A stretch of 64,000 nt of DNA from Paenibacillus planticolens (lineage in GTDB: Bacteria > Bacillota > Bacilli > Paenibacillales > NBRC-103111). The notes under the pieces were generated by a model. It saw nothing but the letters and a program-made list of their open reading frames with translations, was not told the DNA's origin and did no database searches. Both the position numbers and the translations under genes were made by a program. Positions 18,747 through 26,793 of the stretch are shown here, in pieces; within the stretch, counting starts at the first letter, position 1, and every line of letters starts with the position of its first letter. The stretch covers positions 1 through 64,000 of the forward strand of contig NZ_WHNZ01000026.1 of the NCBI RefSeq assembly GCF_013141725.1. Reading direction: 5' to 3'.

Positions 18747-19208
18747 ATGAATACTTCGTTTGACCGTTATGCAGGCATCGCCTTTTTCGCTATAGGCATT
18801 GCGTTTGTTATTGGCTCCTTAGGCATTTCAACAAGCGCTTACGGAAGTAACGTAGGCGCCAATATTTTTCCGATGGTGTTGGGATTGTTCTTGTCTTTGA
18901 TGAGTGTCCGCCTTATTTATGAAACGTTCCGCAAGCAGCGCGCGGAAAAACGAGCGGAAAATTTGGACTACAAAAGATTTGGCATTATTTTTATCGCGGC
19001 TGTCTTGTATGCCTATTTTCTTGAAGATATCGGGTTCGTTATCTCCACGTTCCTGTTTCTGATGATCGGCTTCCAAACGATGCAAAAGGGCAGAGTATGG
19101 GTATCCCTGCTCATTGCTGGGGGATTCTCTTACGGCGTTTATTATCTATATGTGAATGTGCTGGACGGATCGCTTCCCGGATTTCCAACATGGCTAGGGG
19201 GGGCATAA
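18747..19208 (+). CDS. tctB: TctB small membrane subunit
   Basis: This is a 153-residue hydrophobic protein with about four transmembrane helices. It matches the small subunit of TTT transporters in size, in the motif NVGANIFPMVLGLFL, and in position between tctC and tctA. Its stop is one base before the tctA ATG. GTAGGAGG precedes the start. Confidence 0.88.
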   Translation: MNTSFDRYAGIAFFAIGIAFVIGSLGISTSAYGSNVGANIFPMVLGLFLSLMSVRLIYETFRKQRAEKRAENLDYKRFGIIFIAAVLYAYFLEDIGFVISTFLFLMIGFQTMQKGRVWVSLLIAGGFSYGVYYLYVNVLDGSLPGFPTWLGGA

Positions 19209-19209
19209 C

Positions 19210-20736
19210 ATGAGTACGATTGAGTATGTCATGCATGGTTTAGGCACTGCGATGCAGTGGCACAATGTTGTTTTTGTCTTTTTGGGGGTATTGATCGGTA
19301 CGGTGGTCGGCGTGCTTCCCGGGATCGGCCCGATGAGCGGCGTAGCCCTCTTGATTCCGATCACAGCTACCATGACAGCGGGGTTAGGACCAGAGGAAGC
19401 GGCAACGAGCTCTATCATTTTGCTGGCAGGGGTGTATTACGGTGCGATGTACGGAGGTTCGACGACTTCGATCCTGCTGAACACGCCGGGAGAATCGTCT
19501 TCCGTCGTCACAACGCTGGACGGGTACCAAATGGCCAAGCAGGGCAGAGCGGGAGCGGCGCTTGCCATATCGGCCATCGGTTCCTTCGCCGCCGGGATTA
19601 TTTCGCTCATCGGACTGATTTTCCTCGCGCGGCCTTTATCTGCGGTTGCCATCAAGTTCGGCCCGGCTGAATATTTCTCCCTCATGGTGCTCGGATTGCT
19701 TGCGATCAGCGGACTTGCCGGCAAATCGATGGTGAAGGCGCTCATGATGACCGCTTTCGGTCTATTGCTGGCGACGATCGGTATCGATAACGTATCGGGG
19801 GTAGAACGATTCACATTTGGCGTTCCTGAGCTGTATCAGGGTCTGGAGTTCCTGACGGTTGCCGTAGGTACCTTCGCAGTCGGGGAAGTGTTCAAAACTA
19901 TCCTCCAGCGAGAAGGGAACGACGGCGAACTCGCCAAAATCAATCGCATTCTGCCGACGAAGCAGGATTTGAAAGATAGTGCGGCGCCTATTGCCCGCGG
20001 TTCCGTACTTGGCTTTTTCATCGGCTTGCTGCCAGGCGCAGGCGCGATTCTTGCCTCTTTCTTCGCCTATATCGTGGAGAAAAAGATCAGCAAAAATCCC
20101 GAGAAGTTCGGCAAGGGAGCTATCGAGGGCGTAGCCTCGCCGGAATCCGCCAATAACGCCGCTTCCGGCGGCGCGATGATCCCGCTGTTGACGCTGGGGA
20201 TTCCTTCTTCCGGCACAACCGCCATTCTGATGGGTGCTTTCATTATGTACAATGTTCAGCCGGGCCCTTTGTTATTCCAGGATCACCCGCAGCTCGCTTG
20301 GGGCGTCATTGCCAGTATGTTTGTCGGCAATCTGATGCTGCTCATTCTCAATATGCCGCTGGTTAAAGTATTTGCCAAAGTGATTGAAACGCCAACGAAA
20401 TATTTGATTCCGCTGATTATCGTCTTCTCTGTGTTCGGTGTGTATGCCGTCCAATATTCGACGTTTGATTTGCTGCTCATTATGGGCTGCGGACTAGTGG
20501 GTTATTTCCTGGCTAAGAACGATTACCCGTTAGCGCCGCTGGTGCTCGGACTCATTCTTGGACCGATGATGGAAAACAATATGCGCAGAGCGCTCACGAT
20601 TTCGAATGGCGATTTCATGATTTTCCTGCAAAAGCCGGTCTCGCTGGCATTTCTCATTATCGGTCTCTTGTGGATCAGCATTCCGCTGATTTTGAAGTTA
20701 AGAGGCAGGAATGTACTTGTAAACGAGGAAGGATAG
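19210..20736 (+). CDS. tctA: TctA large membrane subunit
   Basis: This 508-residue, roughly 12-helix permease is the translocating subunit of the tripartite tricarboxylate transporter. Family hallmarks are present: VLPGIGPMSGVALLIP, YGGSTTSILLNTPGE, and later GLLPGAGAILASF and GIPSSGTTAILMGAF. These two glycine-rich signatures come from the internally duplicated halves. It works with TctC and TctB using ion gradients rather than ATP. The start is fixed by the one-base spacing after tctB. Confidence 0.94.
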   Translation: MSTIEYVMHGLGTAMQWHNVVFVFLGVLIGTVVGVLPGIGPMSGVALLIPITATMTAGLGPEEAATSSIILLAGVYYGAMYGGSTTSILLNTPGESSSVVTTLDGYQMAKQGRAGAALAISAIGSFAAGIISLIGLIFLARPLSAVAIKFGPAEYFSLMVLGLLAISGLAGKSMVKALMMTAFGLLLATIGIDNVSGVERFTFGVPELYQGLEFLTVAVGTFAVGEVFKTILQREGNDGELAKINRILPTKQDLKDSAAPIARGSVLGFFIGLLPGAGAILASFFAYIVEKKISKNPEKFGKGAIEGVASPESANNAASGGAMIPLLTLGIPSSGTTAILMGAFIMYNVQPGPLLFQDHPQLAWGVIASMFVGNLMLLILNMPLVKVFAKVIETPTKYLIPLIIVFSVFGVYAVQYSTFDLLLIMGCGLVGYFLAKNDYPLAPLVLGLILGPMMENNMRRALTISNGDFMIFLQKPVSLAFLIIGLLWISIPLILKLRGRNVLVNEEG

Positions 20737-20738
20737 AA

Positions 20739-20816
20739 GCTAGCGATAACCCCTGTTAGATGTCGAGCTCTGCTGGTAATCAGCCGCTTTCCATCCTAAT
20801 CAGGGGTTTCGCTAAC
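20739..20816 (+). promoter_or_regulatory. Long imperfect hairpin between tctA and the AEC permease
   Basis: GCTAGCGATAACCCCTG (20739-20755) pairs with CAGGGGTTTCGCTAAC (20801-20816) with two or three mismatches, and TTAG/CTAA extends the stem inward. There is no T tract, so it looks like an mRNA-stability or attenuating structure rather than a full terminator. Confidence 0.5.
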
Positions 20817-20831
20817 TTAAGGAGAATCGCT

Positions 20832-21755
20832 ATGGATGTTCTGTTTTTGATCGTTCTCAATGTCATCGTTCCCGTATTTCTGCTCATTGGCGCAGGAGTA
20901 CTAATGCATCGCGTTTTTCAATTTGATATGAACACGCTGTCCAAGCTTAATGCATTTTTTCTGCTGCCGGCTGTTAGTTTTACCAACATTTATGAAAGCA
21001 AATTCGATGCTTCCCTATTGCTTAAGATTGTTGGATTTCTGCTGCTGCAAAGCTTTGCGCTCATCCTATTCAGCAAGGCGACGGGGAGATTGGCCAAATT
21101 TGACAAAGCGTTGTCTTCGACCTTTTCGAACAGTGTTGTTCTGAGCAATTCGGGCAATTTCGGGCTCCCTGTTTCCCAGCTCGTTTTTCAGAACAATCCC
21201 CTCGGACTCTCCGTGCAAGTCGTCGTTTCCATCTATCAGAATCTGCTTACGAATACGTACGGATTGCTGAATGCGGTGTCGGCGCAAACCCAAGGGCAGA
21301 AGCTATTGAAAGAGCTTTTGAGGAATCCGATGATTTACGCGTTTGTTTTGGGCCTGCTGATGCATTCGCTTGCCGTTCCCATTCCCGCTTTTATCTGGAA
21401 TCCGCTGCAGAATGTCGCCAACGCTTTTCTGGCGATTGCCCTTGTTACCCTGGGCGCACAATCCGCATTCTTGCCCTTCAAACGATTAAGTCCGGCTCTC
21501 ATCCTCAGTTTGCTGGGCAGATTGATCATCTCGCCGGCCATTGCATTTGCATTCCTATGGCTGTTCCAGTTGGAAGGGACGACTGCGCAAGCGCTGCTTA
21601 TCGCCAGCAGCTTTCCAACGTCTAGAAACAGCGCCGCCTTCGCCTTAGAGTACGGGAATCACCCGGAATACGCCGCTCAGGCCGTACTGCTTTCCACTAT
21701 ACTAAGCAGTGTGACGGTAACCGCGATTGTGTATGCGGCACAAATACTTTTTTAA
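20832..21755 (+). CDS. AEC family transporter (auxin efflux carrier fold)
   Basis: This is a 307-residue membrane protein with about ten helices, in the bile/arsenite/riboflavin (AEC) superfamily, whose bacterial members often export or import carboxylates such as malate. Family signatures are NSGNFGLPV in the first half and ALVTLGAQSAFLP plus SFPTSRNSAAFALEYG later. An open frame reaches back to 20760, but AAGGAG (20819-20824) positions the ATG at 20832 as the start. It lies downstream of tctA beyond a hairpin, so it may be the last gene of the carboxylate operon. Confidence 0.85.
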   Translation: MDVLFLIVLNVIVPVFLLIGAGVLMHRVFQFDMNTLSKLNAFFLLPAVSFTNIYESKFDASLLLKIVGFLLLQSFALILFSKATGRLAKFDKALSSTFSNSVVLSNSGNFGLPVSQLVFQNNPLGLSVQVVVSIYQNLLTNTYGLLNAVSAQTQGQKLLKELLRNPMIYAFVLGLLMHSLAVPIPAFIWNPLQNVANAFLAIALVTLGAQSAFLPFKRLSPALILSLLGRLIISPAIAFAFLWLFQLEGTTAQALLIASSFPTSRNSAAFALEYGNHPEYAAQAVLLSTILSSVTVTAIVYAAQILF

Positions 21756-21791
21756 CAGCAAAGCGCAGACCTTAGTGTTAAGGAAGGAAAA

Positions 21792-21836
21792 TCCCCTCAG
21801 GTCAACAATTTTACCGTTGTCAGCCAGGAGGGGATA
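21792..21836 (-). terminator. Inverted repeat after the RCC1-like gene
   Basis: ATCCCCTC (21792-21799) pairs with GAGGGGAT (21829-21836), with inner CAAC/GTTG pairing. On the minus strand it is followed by TTTTCC, so it may be a weak terminator for the gene at 21866-23032. Confidence 0.45.
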
Positions 21837-21865
21837 CTATCATTTAAATTTCGTGAGACAGCCTC

Positions 21866-23032
21866 TTACAGACCGGTGACTTGTGCCGGCGAATAATGGT
21901 CAGTCCTTGTACCGTCTCCAAGTTGGCGCCAATAGTTTTGACCCCAAGCCCATACCGTTCCGTCTGACTTTTGTGCCACAGTGAAAGTTGCACTCGTAGA
22001 CACGGCCGTTACCCCGCTTAGACCTGCTACCTGAACAGGGCTTAGATATGTCGAGCCAGTCGTTCCGTCTCCCAGTTGACCAGCATCGTTGTAACCCCAT
22101 GCCCATAGCGTTCCGTCATTTTTAATAGCCAAGCTATGATGCCAATCCGCTTCTACTACTTTTACGTTGCTCAGACCTGGAATCTGAACCGGAGTCGTGT
22201 GACTCGTCGTAGTGCCGTCTCCGAATTGGCCGGTTGTATTATTGCCCCAAGCCCATACCGTTCCATCTGACTTTATGGCAAGACTGTGAGTGGAGCCGGC
22301 CGATACGTAGGATATATTGCTGAGACCGGACACCTGCACCGGAGTTAACGGAGTCGTCGTTGTTCCGTCTCCCAGTTGACCATCCGTGTTATAACCCCAA
22401 GCCCATACCGTTCCATCCGATTTGATGGCAAGGCTATGATAGTTTTTAGTTGAGATGGAGACGATATTGCTGAGTCCTGATACCTGTACAGGAGTTGAAC
22501 GATTTGTGGTTGTGCCATCTCCCAGCTCACTGTAAACGTTGCTCCCCCAAGCCCATACGGTTCCATCGGACTTTAACGCTAAACTATGGTAGAAACCAGC
22601 TTCGACATCGATGACATCAGTTAAATTACTCACTTGGACCGGGTTGTTACGATTTATATATGTCGCGCCATCTCCCAGTTGACCAACACCGTTAGTCCCC
22701 CACGCGAATACGATGCCGTCGCTGCGCAACGCCAAACTGTGGTGTGCATCTCCTGCCGCAACATCAATAATATTTTGAACAAGTGTGTTTTGAACGGCAA
22801 CAGCGCTGCTCGCACCTGAACCGTTACCTAATTGTCCGAAGTTCCCATCGCCCCAGGCCCATAAAGTATCATCTGCCTTCAAAAATAACGAATGACCCCA
22901 TCCTGTTGTAAGGACCGTCTTTAATTGAGGTGGGTTAGTTGGATTGCCCAGCGCTGTGCCTGCAGGTACGACCAGCATGGCGATTAACATGAAAGTAAGT
23001 AGTGAAATAACTCCTTTTTTTCTCATCATCAT
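21866..23032 (-). CDS. Secreted RCC1-repeat beta-propeller protein
   Basis: This is a 388-residue protein with a clear signal peptide (MMMRKKG, then a hydrophobic run ending in PAGTALG). The rest is seven RCC1-type repeats of about 50 residues. Each carries a WAWG- or FAWG-type motif, a version of GQLGDGTT, and [11 protein letters not shown]. Seven such repeats close a seven-bladed propeller in eukaryotic RCC1. In bacteria these repeats occur in exported proteins of uncertain role, probably in binding. There is no anchor or catalytic domain, so it should be released or loosely wall-bound. It stands alone, followed by an inverted repeat. The repeats are also similar at DNA level, so copy number may vary between strains. 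Confidence 0.9.
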   Translation of the reverse strand: MMMRKKGVISLLTFMLIAMLVVPAGTALGNPTNPPQLKTVLTTGWGHSLFLKADDTLWAWGDGNFGQLGNGSGASSAVAVQNTLVQNIIDVAAGDAHHSLALRSDGIVFAWGTNGVGQLGDGATYINRNNPVQVSNLTDVIDVEAGFYHSLALKSDGTVWAWGSNVYSELGDGTTTNRSTPVQVSGLSNIVSISTKNYHSLAIKSDGTVWAWGYNTDGQLGDGTTTTPLTPVQVSGLSNISYVSAGSTHSLAIKSDGTVWAWGNNTTGQFGDGTTTSHTTPVQIPGLSNVKVVEADWHHSLAIKNDGTLWAWGYNDAGQLGDGTTGSTYLSPVQVAGLSGVTAVSTSATFTVAQKSDGTVWAWGQNYWRQLGDGTRTDHYSPAQVTGL

Positions 23033-23428
23033 TACAGTTCTCTCCTTCTCTCGATTAAATGAAAACGCGATTCGTTAGAATCATAGATTCCAACATTACA
23101 GTCAAACTAGTTCTCCTTTCTATCAGTGTAAAATAATGGAACTAATTACATAAATAATAATACAATTATATGAATTATAATCAATAGCGAAAATTGATAA
23201 CATTTGTATGAAAATGTAGAAATATTAATCAAACACAAAAAAATCCCAACTGTTTTGTTGAGATTACTTTCCGAATGCGACCGAAACCGATGAGTTGTTT
23301 GGCAAATATGGATGCCGCAGAAAAAATCATCTGCTTAGCTGCGATTGAGTAAAACGAGGTGGCGGGGGTAAAAGGTTGAAGGGAACTGCCCCCGATTCCC
23401 TGATGTGTCAGCTGAGACGCCGTTTTTC

Positions 23429-23637
23429 AGCGGAAGCTAACTGGAAAATCTCCCGTTAACTTGCTCGATAGATAACCTCGCAGAGAAGAAAGAAGGAAAA
23501 CCTCCCGTTAATTTGACCGGATTTCGTAGATTTTCACGAAATCGGAGCAAATAGTGGGAGGTTTTCCAGTTAAATGGATCTGCCAAGCATCTGCAACCAA
23601 ATTAGAGGGAATCTTTCCCTTATTTGACTGGGGGCAG
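23429..23637 (+). repeat. Second palindromic intergenic repeat family, copy F
   Basis: This copy is homologous to the minus strand of 409-650. It contains an exact 12-bp inverted pair, GGAAAACCTCCC (23494-23505) and GGGAGGTTTTCC (23556-23567), enclosing an inner hairpin GATTTCGT/ACGAAATC. The rest of the gap 23040-23428 is AT-rich and I see no gene in it. Confidence 0.75.
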
Positions 23638-23647
23638 CTCTTATTTA

Positions 23648-24100
23648 TTATCTTTTCTCAATAATCGCCACCGTGCAGCGCGAGATGCAGATGAATTGTT
23701 GATTTTCATCGGAAATTTTGATGTCCCAGACCATCGTTTTCCGGCCTTTGTGCAGTGGGGTTGCCACGGCGGTTACGATGCCGTCCCGTTTACTCTTGAG
23801 GTGGTTAGCGTTAATTTCGAGCCCAACTGCCGCATAGTTGTCTGGATCGATATTGATTTCAGATGCGATAGAGGCAGCGGTCTCAGCCAGCAGTACGGAA
23901 GCTCCGCCATGTAAAATCCCTGCGGGCTGACGCGATGAAGGTCCGACAGGCATCGTCATCACGACGCGATCAAGCCTAAGCTCTACAATTTCAATGCCCA
24001 GCGCATGAATGGCCGTGTTCCGGCTTCTTTCTTTCATGAATGCAATGAAGGCTTCCTTATCCATCCCATACGACCGGTAAATTTCTTCCGCCACGATCAT
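23648..24100 (-). CDS. PaaI/MenI-type hotdog thioesterase
   Basis: This is a hotdog-fold acyl-CoA thioesterase of about 150 residues. The family signature GILHGGASVLLAETAAS is intact, including HGG and the following acidic residue that acts in catalysis in the PaaI/4HBT-II group. Close relatives include the DHNA-CoA thioesterase of menaquinone synthesis, but the substrate here is open. Two in-frame ATGs exist. AAGGAGG ends only two bases before the first (24106) and eight before the second (24100), so I prefer the second. The gene stands alone, with a repeat element directly downstream. Confidence 0.85.
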   Translation of the reverse strand: MIVAEEIYRSYGMDKEAFIAFMKERSRNTAIHALGIEIVELRLDRVVMTMPVGPSSRQPAGILHGGASVLLAETAASIASEINIDPDNYAAVGLEINANHLKSKRDGIVTAVATPLHKGRKTMVWDIKISDENQQFICISRCTVAIIEKR

Positions 24101-24223
24101 CGCCATGACCTCCTTCGGGTGTAGACAGCAACTTCAACCTTTCTTTTCAGTATACGCAGCCCCATTGCTTGATCATGCCGGTTGGGACAAAATTGGCCGT
24201 TTTTACCGCACAACGCGCTTTGT

Positions 24224-25234
24224 TTACACATTTCCTGTTGAATACTGAACGATTAAACTCACGACGGCAACGACGATCCAAACGATCAAGCCAAGCAAAA
24301 TAGGTTTGTATCCCGTTTGGATCATTTTCCGAAAATCCGCGTTCAAGCCAATGGCGGTAAGCGCCATGACGATCATGAACTTGCCGATATCGCCGATATA
24401 CGGTTGGATTCCAGCGGGAATGACACCAATTGTATAAAGGAATGAAGCAATGAGAAACCAGATGATGAACCACGGGAAAATAGTCATGAATTGAAAATGA
24501 GACGTTTTCCCTGATTCGGCTGCTTCCCGTTTTTTATTCACGGCCTTGATCACCGTAAACAAGAGGGAAATCGGAATGATCATCGTTGTTCTGGTGAGCT
24601 TTACGATCGTCGCGTAAGTTCCCGCATCATTTCCGAAAATGTAGCCGGCCGCCACAACGGATGACGTATCGTTAATGGCGGTTCCAGCCCATAAGCCAAA
24701 GCCCTTCTGGGTTAGCCCGAGAAAGTGGCCGAGTGCCGGGAACACGAGGACGGCAACGACATTGAACAAAAAAATGGTTGATATGGAGTAAGCGATTTCA
24801 TCCTCTTTGGCTTCAAGAATAGGGGATACGGCAGCTATCGCCGATCCGCCGCAGATAGCCGTTCCGACGCCGATTAAGCTCTGCAGCTTGAGCGGAACCC
24901 CCATCAATCGGCCGATCCCGTAAGCGGCTAAAAAGGCAGCGGTTAATGAAAAAAGCATGACAGAGAGGGATTCCAATCCTGTTTTCCAAACTTGGGATAA
25001 GCTCAGTCCGGCACCTAAACAAATGATGGCCCATTGGAGCACTTTTTTCGAAGTAAAAAGGATTCCTTGTAGTGAGTTTGCTGGTTTCCCGTAAGTATGA
25101 TTGAGAATGATGCCAAACACGATGCCAAATACCGGTCCGCCTATAAGCGGAATAAGACTTCCTATCCACTGAGCTGCCGCTGCAAGGACGAGTACAAGGA
25201 GCAGACCGGGGCCATAAGATCGAAACCATTTCAT
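24224..25234 (-). CDS. YeiH family putative exporter (UPF0324)
   Basis: This 336-residue polytopic membrane protein has about ten helices. It matches the YeiH/UPF0324 family, which is annotated as putative sulfate exporters on limited evidence. Signatures are ICLGAGLSLSQVWKTG, GVGTAICGGSAIAAVSPI and WAGTAINDTSSVVAAGYIFG. The ATG at 25246 directly abuts AAGGAG, which leaves no spacer, so the in-frame ATG at 25234 is a better start. In many bacteria YeiH genes adjoin LysR-type regulators. Here a LysR gene lies about 550 bp away with a small membrane-protein gene between. Confidence 0.85.
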   Translation of the reverse strand: MKWFRSYGPGLLLVLVLAAAAQWIGSLIPLIGGPVFGIVFGIILNHTYGKPANSLQGILFTSKKVLQWAIICLGAGLSLSQVWKTGLESLSVMLFSLTAAFLAAYGIGRLMGVPLKLQSLIGVGTAICGGSAIAAVSPILEAKEDEIAYSISTIFLFNVVAVLVFPALGHFLGLTQKGFGLWAGTAINDTSSVVAAGYIFGNDAGTYATIVKLTRTTMIIPISLLFTVIKAVNKKREAAESGKTSHFQFMTIFPWFIIWFLIASFLYTIGVIPAGIQPYIGDIGKFMIVMALTAIGLNADFRKMIQTGYKPILLGLIVWIVVAVVSLIVQYSTGNV

Positions 25235-25391
25235 AGTAAAGTGCATCTCCTTAGTAGATCGTTGATAGCACCCTCATCATATACGCCAGCTTGCCAAATG
25301 GGCAAATCACTCTTTCTTATGATGCGCATAATGCCAAATTATATCGTTGAAATGCAAAAAAACCGGTCTCCCGGTTCTGTAGAACAATATG

Positions 25392-25652
25392 TTATTTGTA
25401 GTCTCTAAGGTACATAATGGCAGCGGCGCCCAATCCGATAACAGAAGGGATGATATGGTGGAAAATAACCGTTAGCGATATGCCTAGAAGGATGGTTGCG
25501 GTGTATTTAAAAGTTCGCTTGGTTTTGGATGAGTCCCAATACGTAAGGGCATCAAGCTGGATGCCGTTCGGCTTGAGCTCATGACTGCACTGCATGCAGG
25601 TAAACTGTCCGGGACGTACTTCTGTTTGACAAGCCGGGCAACGATCGAACAT
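25392..25652 (-). CDS. Small zinc-ribbon membrane protein
   Basis: This 86-residue protein begins with a zinc-ribbon-like pair of knuckles (RCPACQTEV and FTCMQC). A hydrophobic C-terminal part follows, forming about two transmembrane helices (ATILLGISLTVIF and IGLGAAAIMYL). I do not recognise a specific family beyond the zinc_ribbon plus membrane-anchor arrangement common in Firmicutes. The frame is open seven codons further upstream, to a TTG at 25673; the ATG at 25652 has AGGTG upstream and gives the cysteine pair its usual place near the N-terminus. Confidence 0.65.
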   Translation of the reverse strand: MFDRCPACQTEVRPGQFTCMQCSHELKPNGIQLDALTYWDSSKTKRTFKYTATILLGISLTVIFHHIIPSVIGLGAAAIMYLRDYK

Positions 25653-25781
25653 GAAATTACCAGCACCTCTCAATTAATCTCAGTAAACGGGTCGGTATTT
25701 ATATGTTTATCATAATCGTTTGTTGTGTATTTTTCAAGTGGTTATAGTAAACTGGGGATAACAGGAAGAGGGGGAATCGCG

Positions 25782-26684
25782 TTGACGTTGCAACAACTAA
25801 AATATGTGATTGAGGTCGCGAATCGTGGTTCCATCAATGAGGCTGCCAAACGGTTGTTTATTTCCCAGCCCAGCCTTTCGAACGCGATCAGAGATCTGGA
25901 AGAAGAACTGGACCTTGCGATATTTGAACGATCCAATAAAGGAATCTCCCTTTCGAAAGAAGGGATTGAATTTCTAAGCTACGCGCGGCAAGTTGTCGAA
26001 CAGGCGGAATTACTGGAAAGCCGGTATCTGAATGCGAAGCCTTCCCCGCAGCATTTCTCGGTTTCCACACAACATTATGCGTTTGCCGTCAACGCCTTCG
26101 TGAATTTGGTTCGAGCGTATGGACAAGAGGAGTACGATTTAGCGCTGCGCGAGACCAAGACGTATGAAATTATTGAAGATGTCAAAAATTTACGCAGCGA
26201 GATCGGGATTTTGTATCTAAATGAGTTCAATGGGAAAGTCATCAACAAGCTGCTAAAAACGGCAAACTTGCAATTTAACAGCTTAATCACCGCCAAGCCC
26301 CATATTTTCATCAGCATTAAGAATCCGCTTGCCAAACAATCCATCGTGACGATCGATCAGCTCCAAGATTACCCGTATTTATCCTTTGATCAAGGCGAGT
26401 ACAATTCCTTTCATTTCTCAGAGGAAATTCTCAGCACGATGATGCACAAAAAAAGCATTCGCGTGAATGACAGGGCGACACTCTTCAATTTGTTAATCGG
26501 ATTGAATGGATATACCATATCCACGGGTGTCTTAAGCGCCGATTTGAATGGGAATGAGATCATTCCCGTTCCCTTGGATTGCGAAGAAAGCATTCATGTG
26601 GGTTGGATTTCACATCGGAATGTTTCGCTTTCAAAGCTGGGAGCGGCGTATATACAAGAACTTAAGATTGCCCTATCGTGTTAA
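25782..26684 (+). CDS. LysR-type regulator resembling MetR/MtaR
   Basis: This 300-residue LTTR has an N-terminal winged HTH (QQLKYVIEVANRGSINEAAK, then SQPSLSNAIRDLEEEL) and a two-lobed effector domain. The segments FSVSTQHYAFAVNAFVNLV and SEIGILYLNEFNGKVI resemble streptococcal MetR/MtaR regulators of methionine uptake and synthesis, as far as I remember those sequences. The TTG at 25782 is preferred over a further upstream ATG (25725) because a GGAAGAGGGGG stretch lies just before it and the HTH then starts at residue 2. It is directly upstream of metE, with a TATAG-CTATA palindrome between them. Confidence 0.82.
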   Translation: MTLQQLKYVIEVANRGSINEAAKRLFISQPSLSNAIRDLEEELDLAIFERSNKGISLSKEGIEFLSYARQVVEQAELLESRYLNAKPSPQHFSVSTQHYAFAVNAFVNLVRAYGQEEYDLALRETKTYEIIEDVKNLRSEIGILYLNEFNGKVINKLLKTANLQFNSLITAKPHIFISIKNPLAKQSIVTIDQLQDYPYLSFDQGEYNSFHFSEEILSTMMHKKSIRVNDRATLFNLLIGLNGYTISTGVLSADLNGNEIIPVPLDCEESIHVGWISHRNVSLSKLGAAYIQELKIALSC

Positions 26685-26690
26685 ATATCC

Positions 26691-26713
26691 AGATATAGCT
26701 AATAGCTATATCT
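26691..26713 (+). promoter_or_regulatory. MET-box-like palindrome upstream of metE
   Basis: AGATATAGCT and AGCTATATCT are perfect inverted repeats separated by AAT. The core TATAGCTAATAGCTATA (26694-26710) has the TATAG-N7-CTATA layout that I recall for MtaR/MetR sites in streptococci. It lies 80 bases before metE and right after the LysR gene. Confidence 0.6.
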
Positions 26714-26793
26714 AGCTATAGTTTTATCCAGTTACACGCTATCTTCCTATCCGTGATATCTTACTCGTAACAATTCGAAAAGGGGATCACAAG

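Noticed and set aside
26685..26793. SAM riboswitch or T-box before metE
   Set aside because: The leader is too short and lacks the conserved SAM-I core and any T-box TGG sequence block; only the dyad is present.
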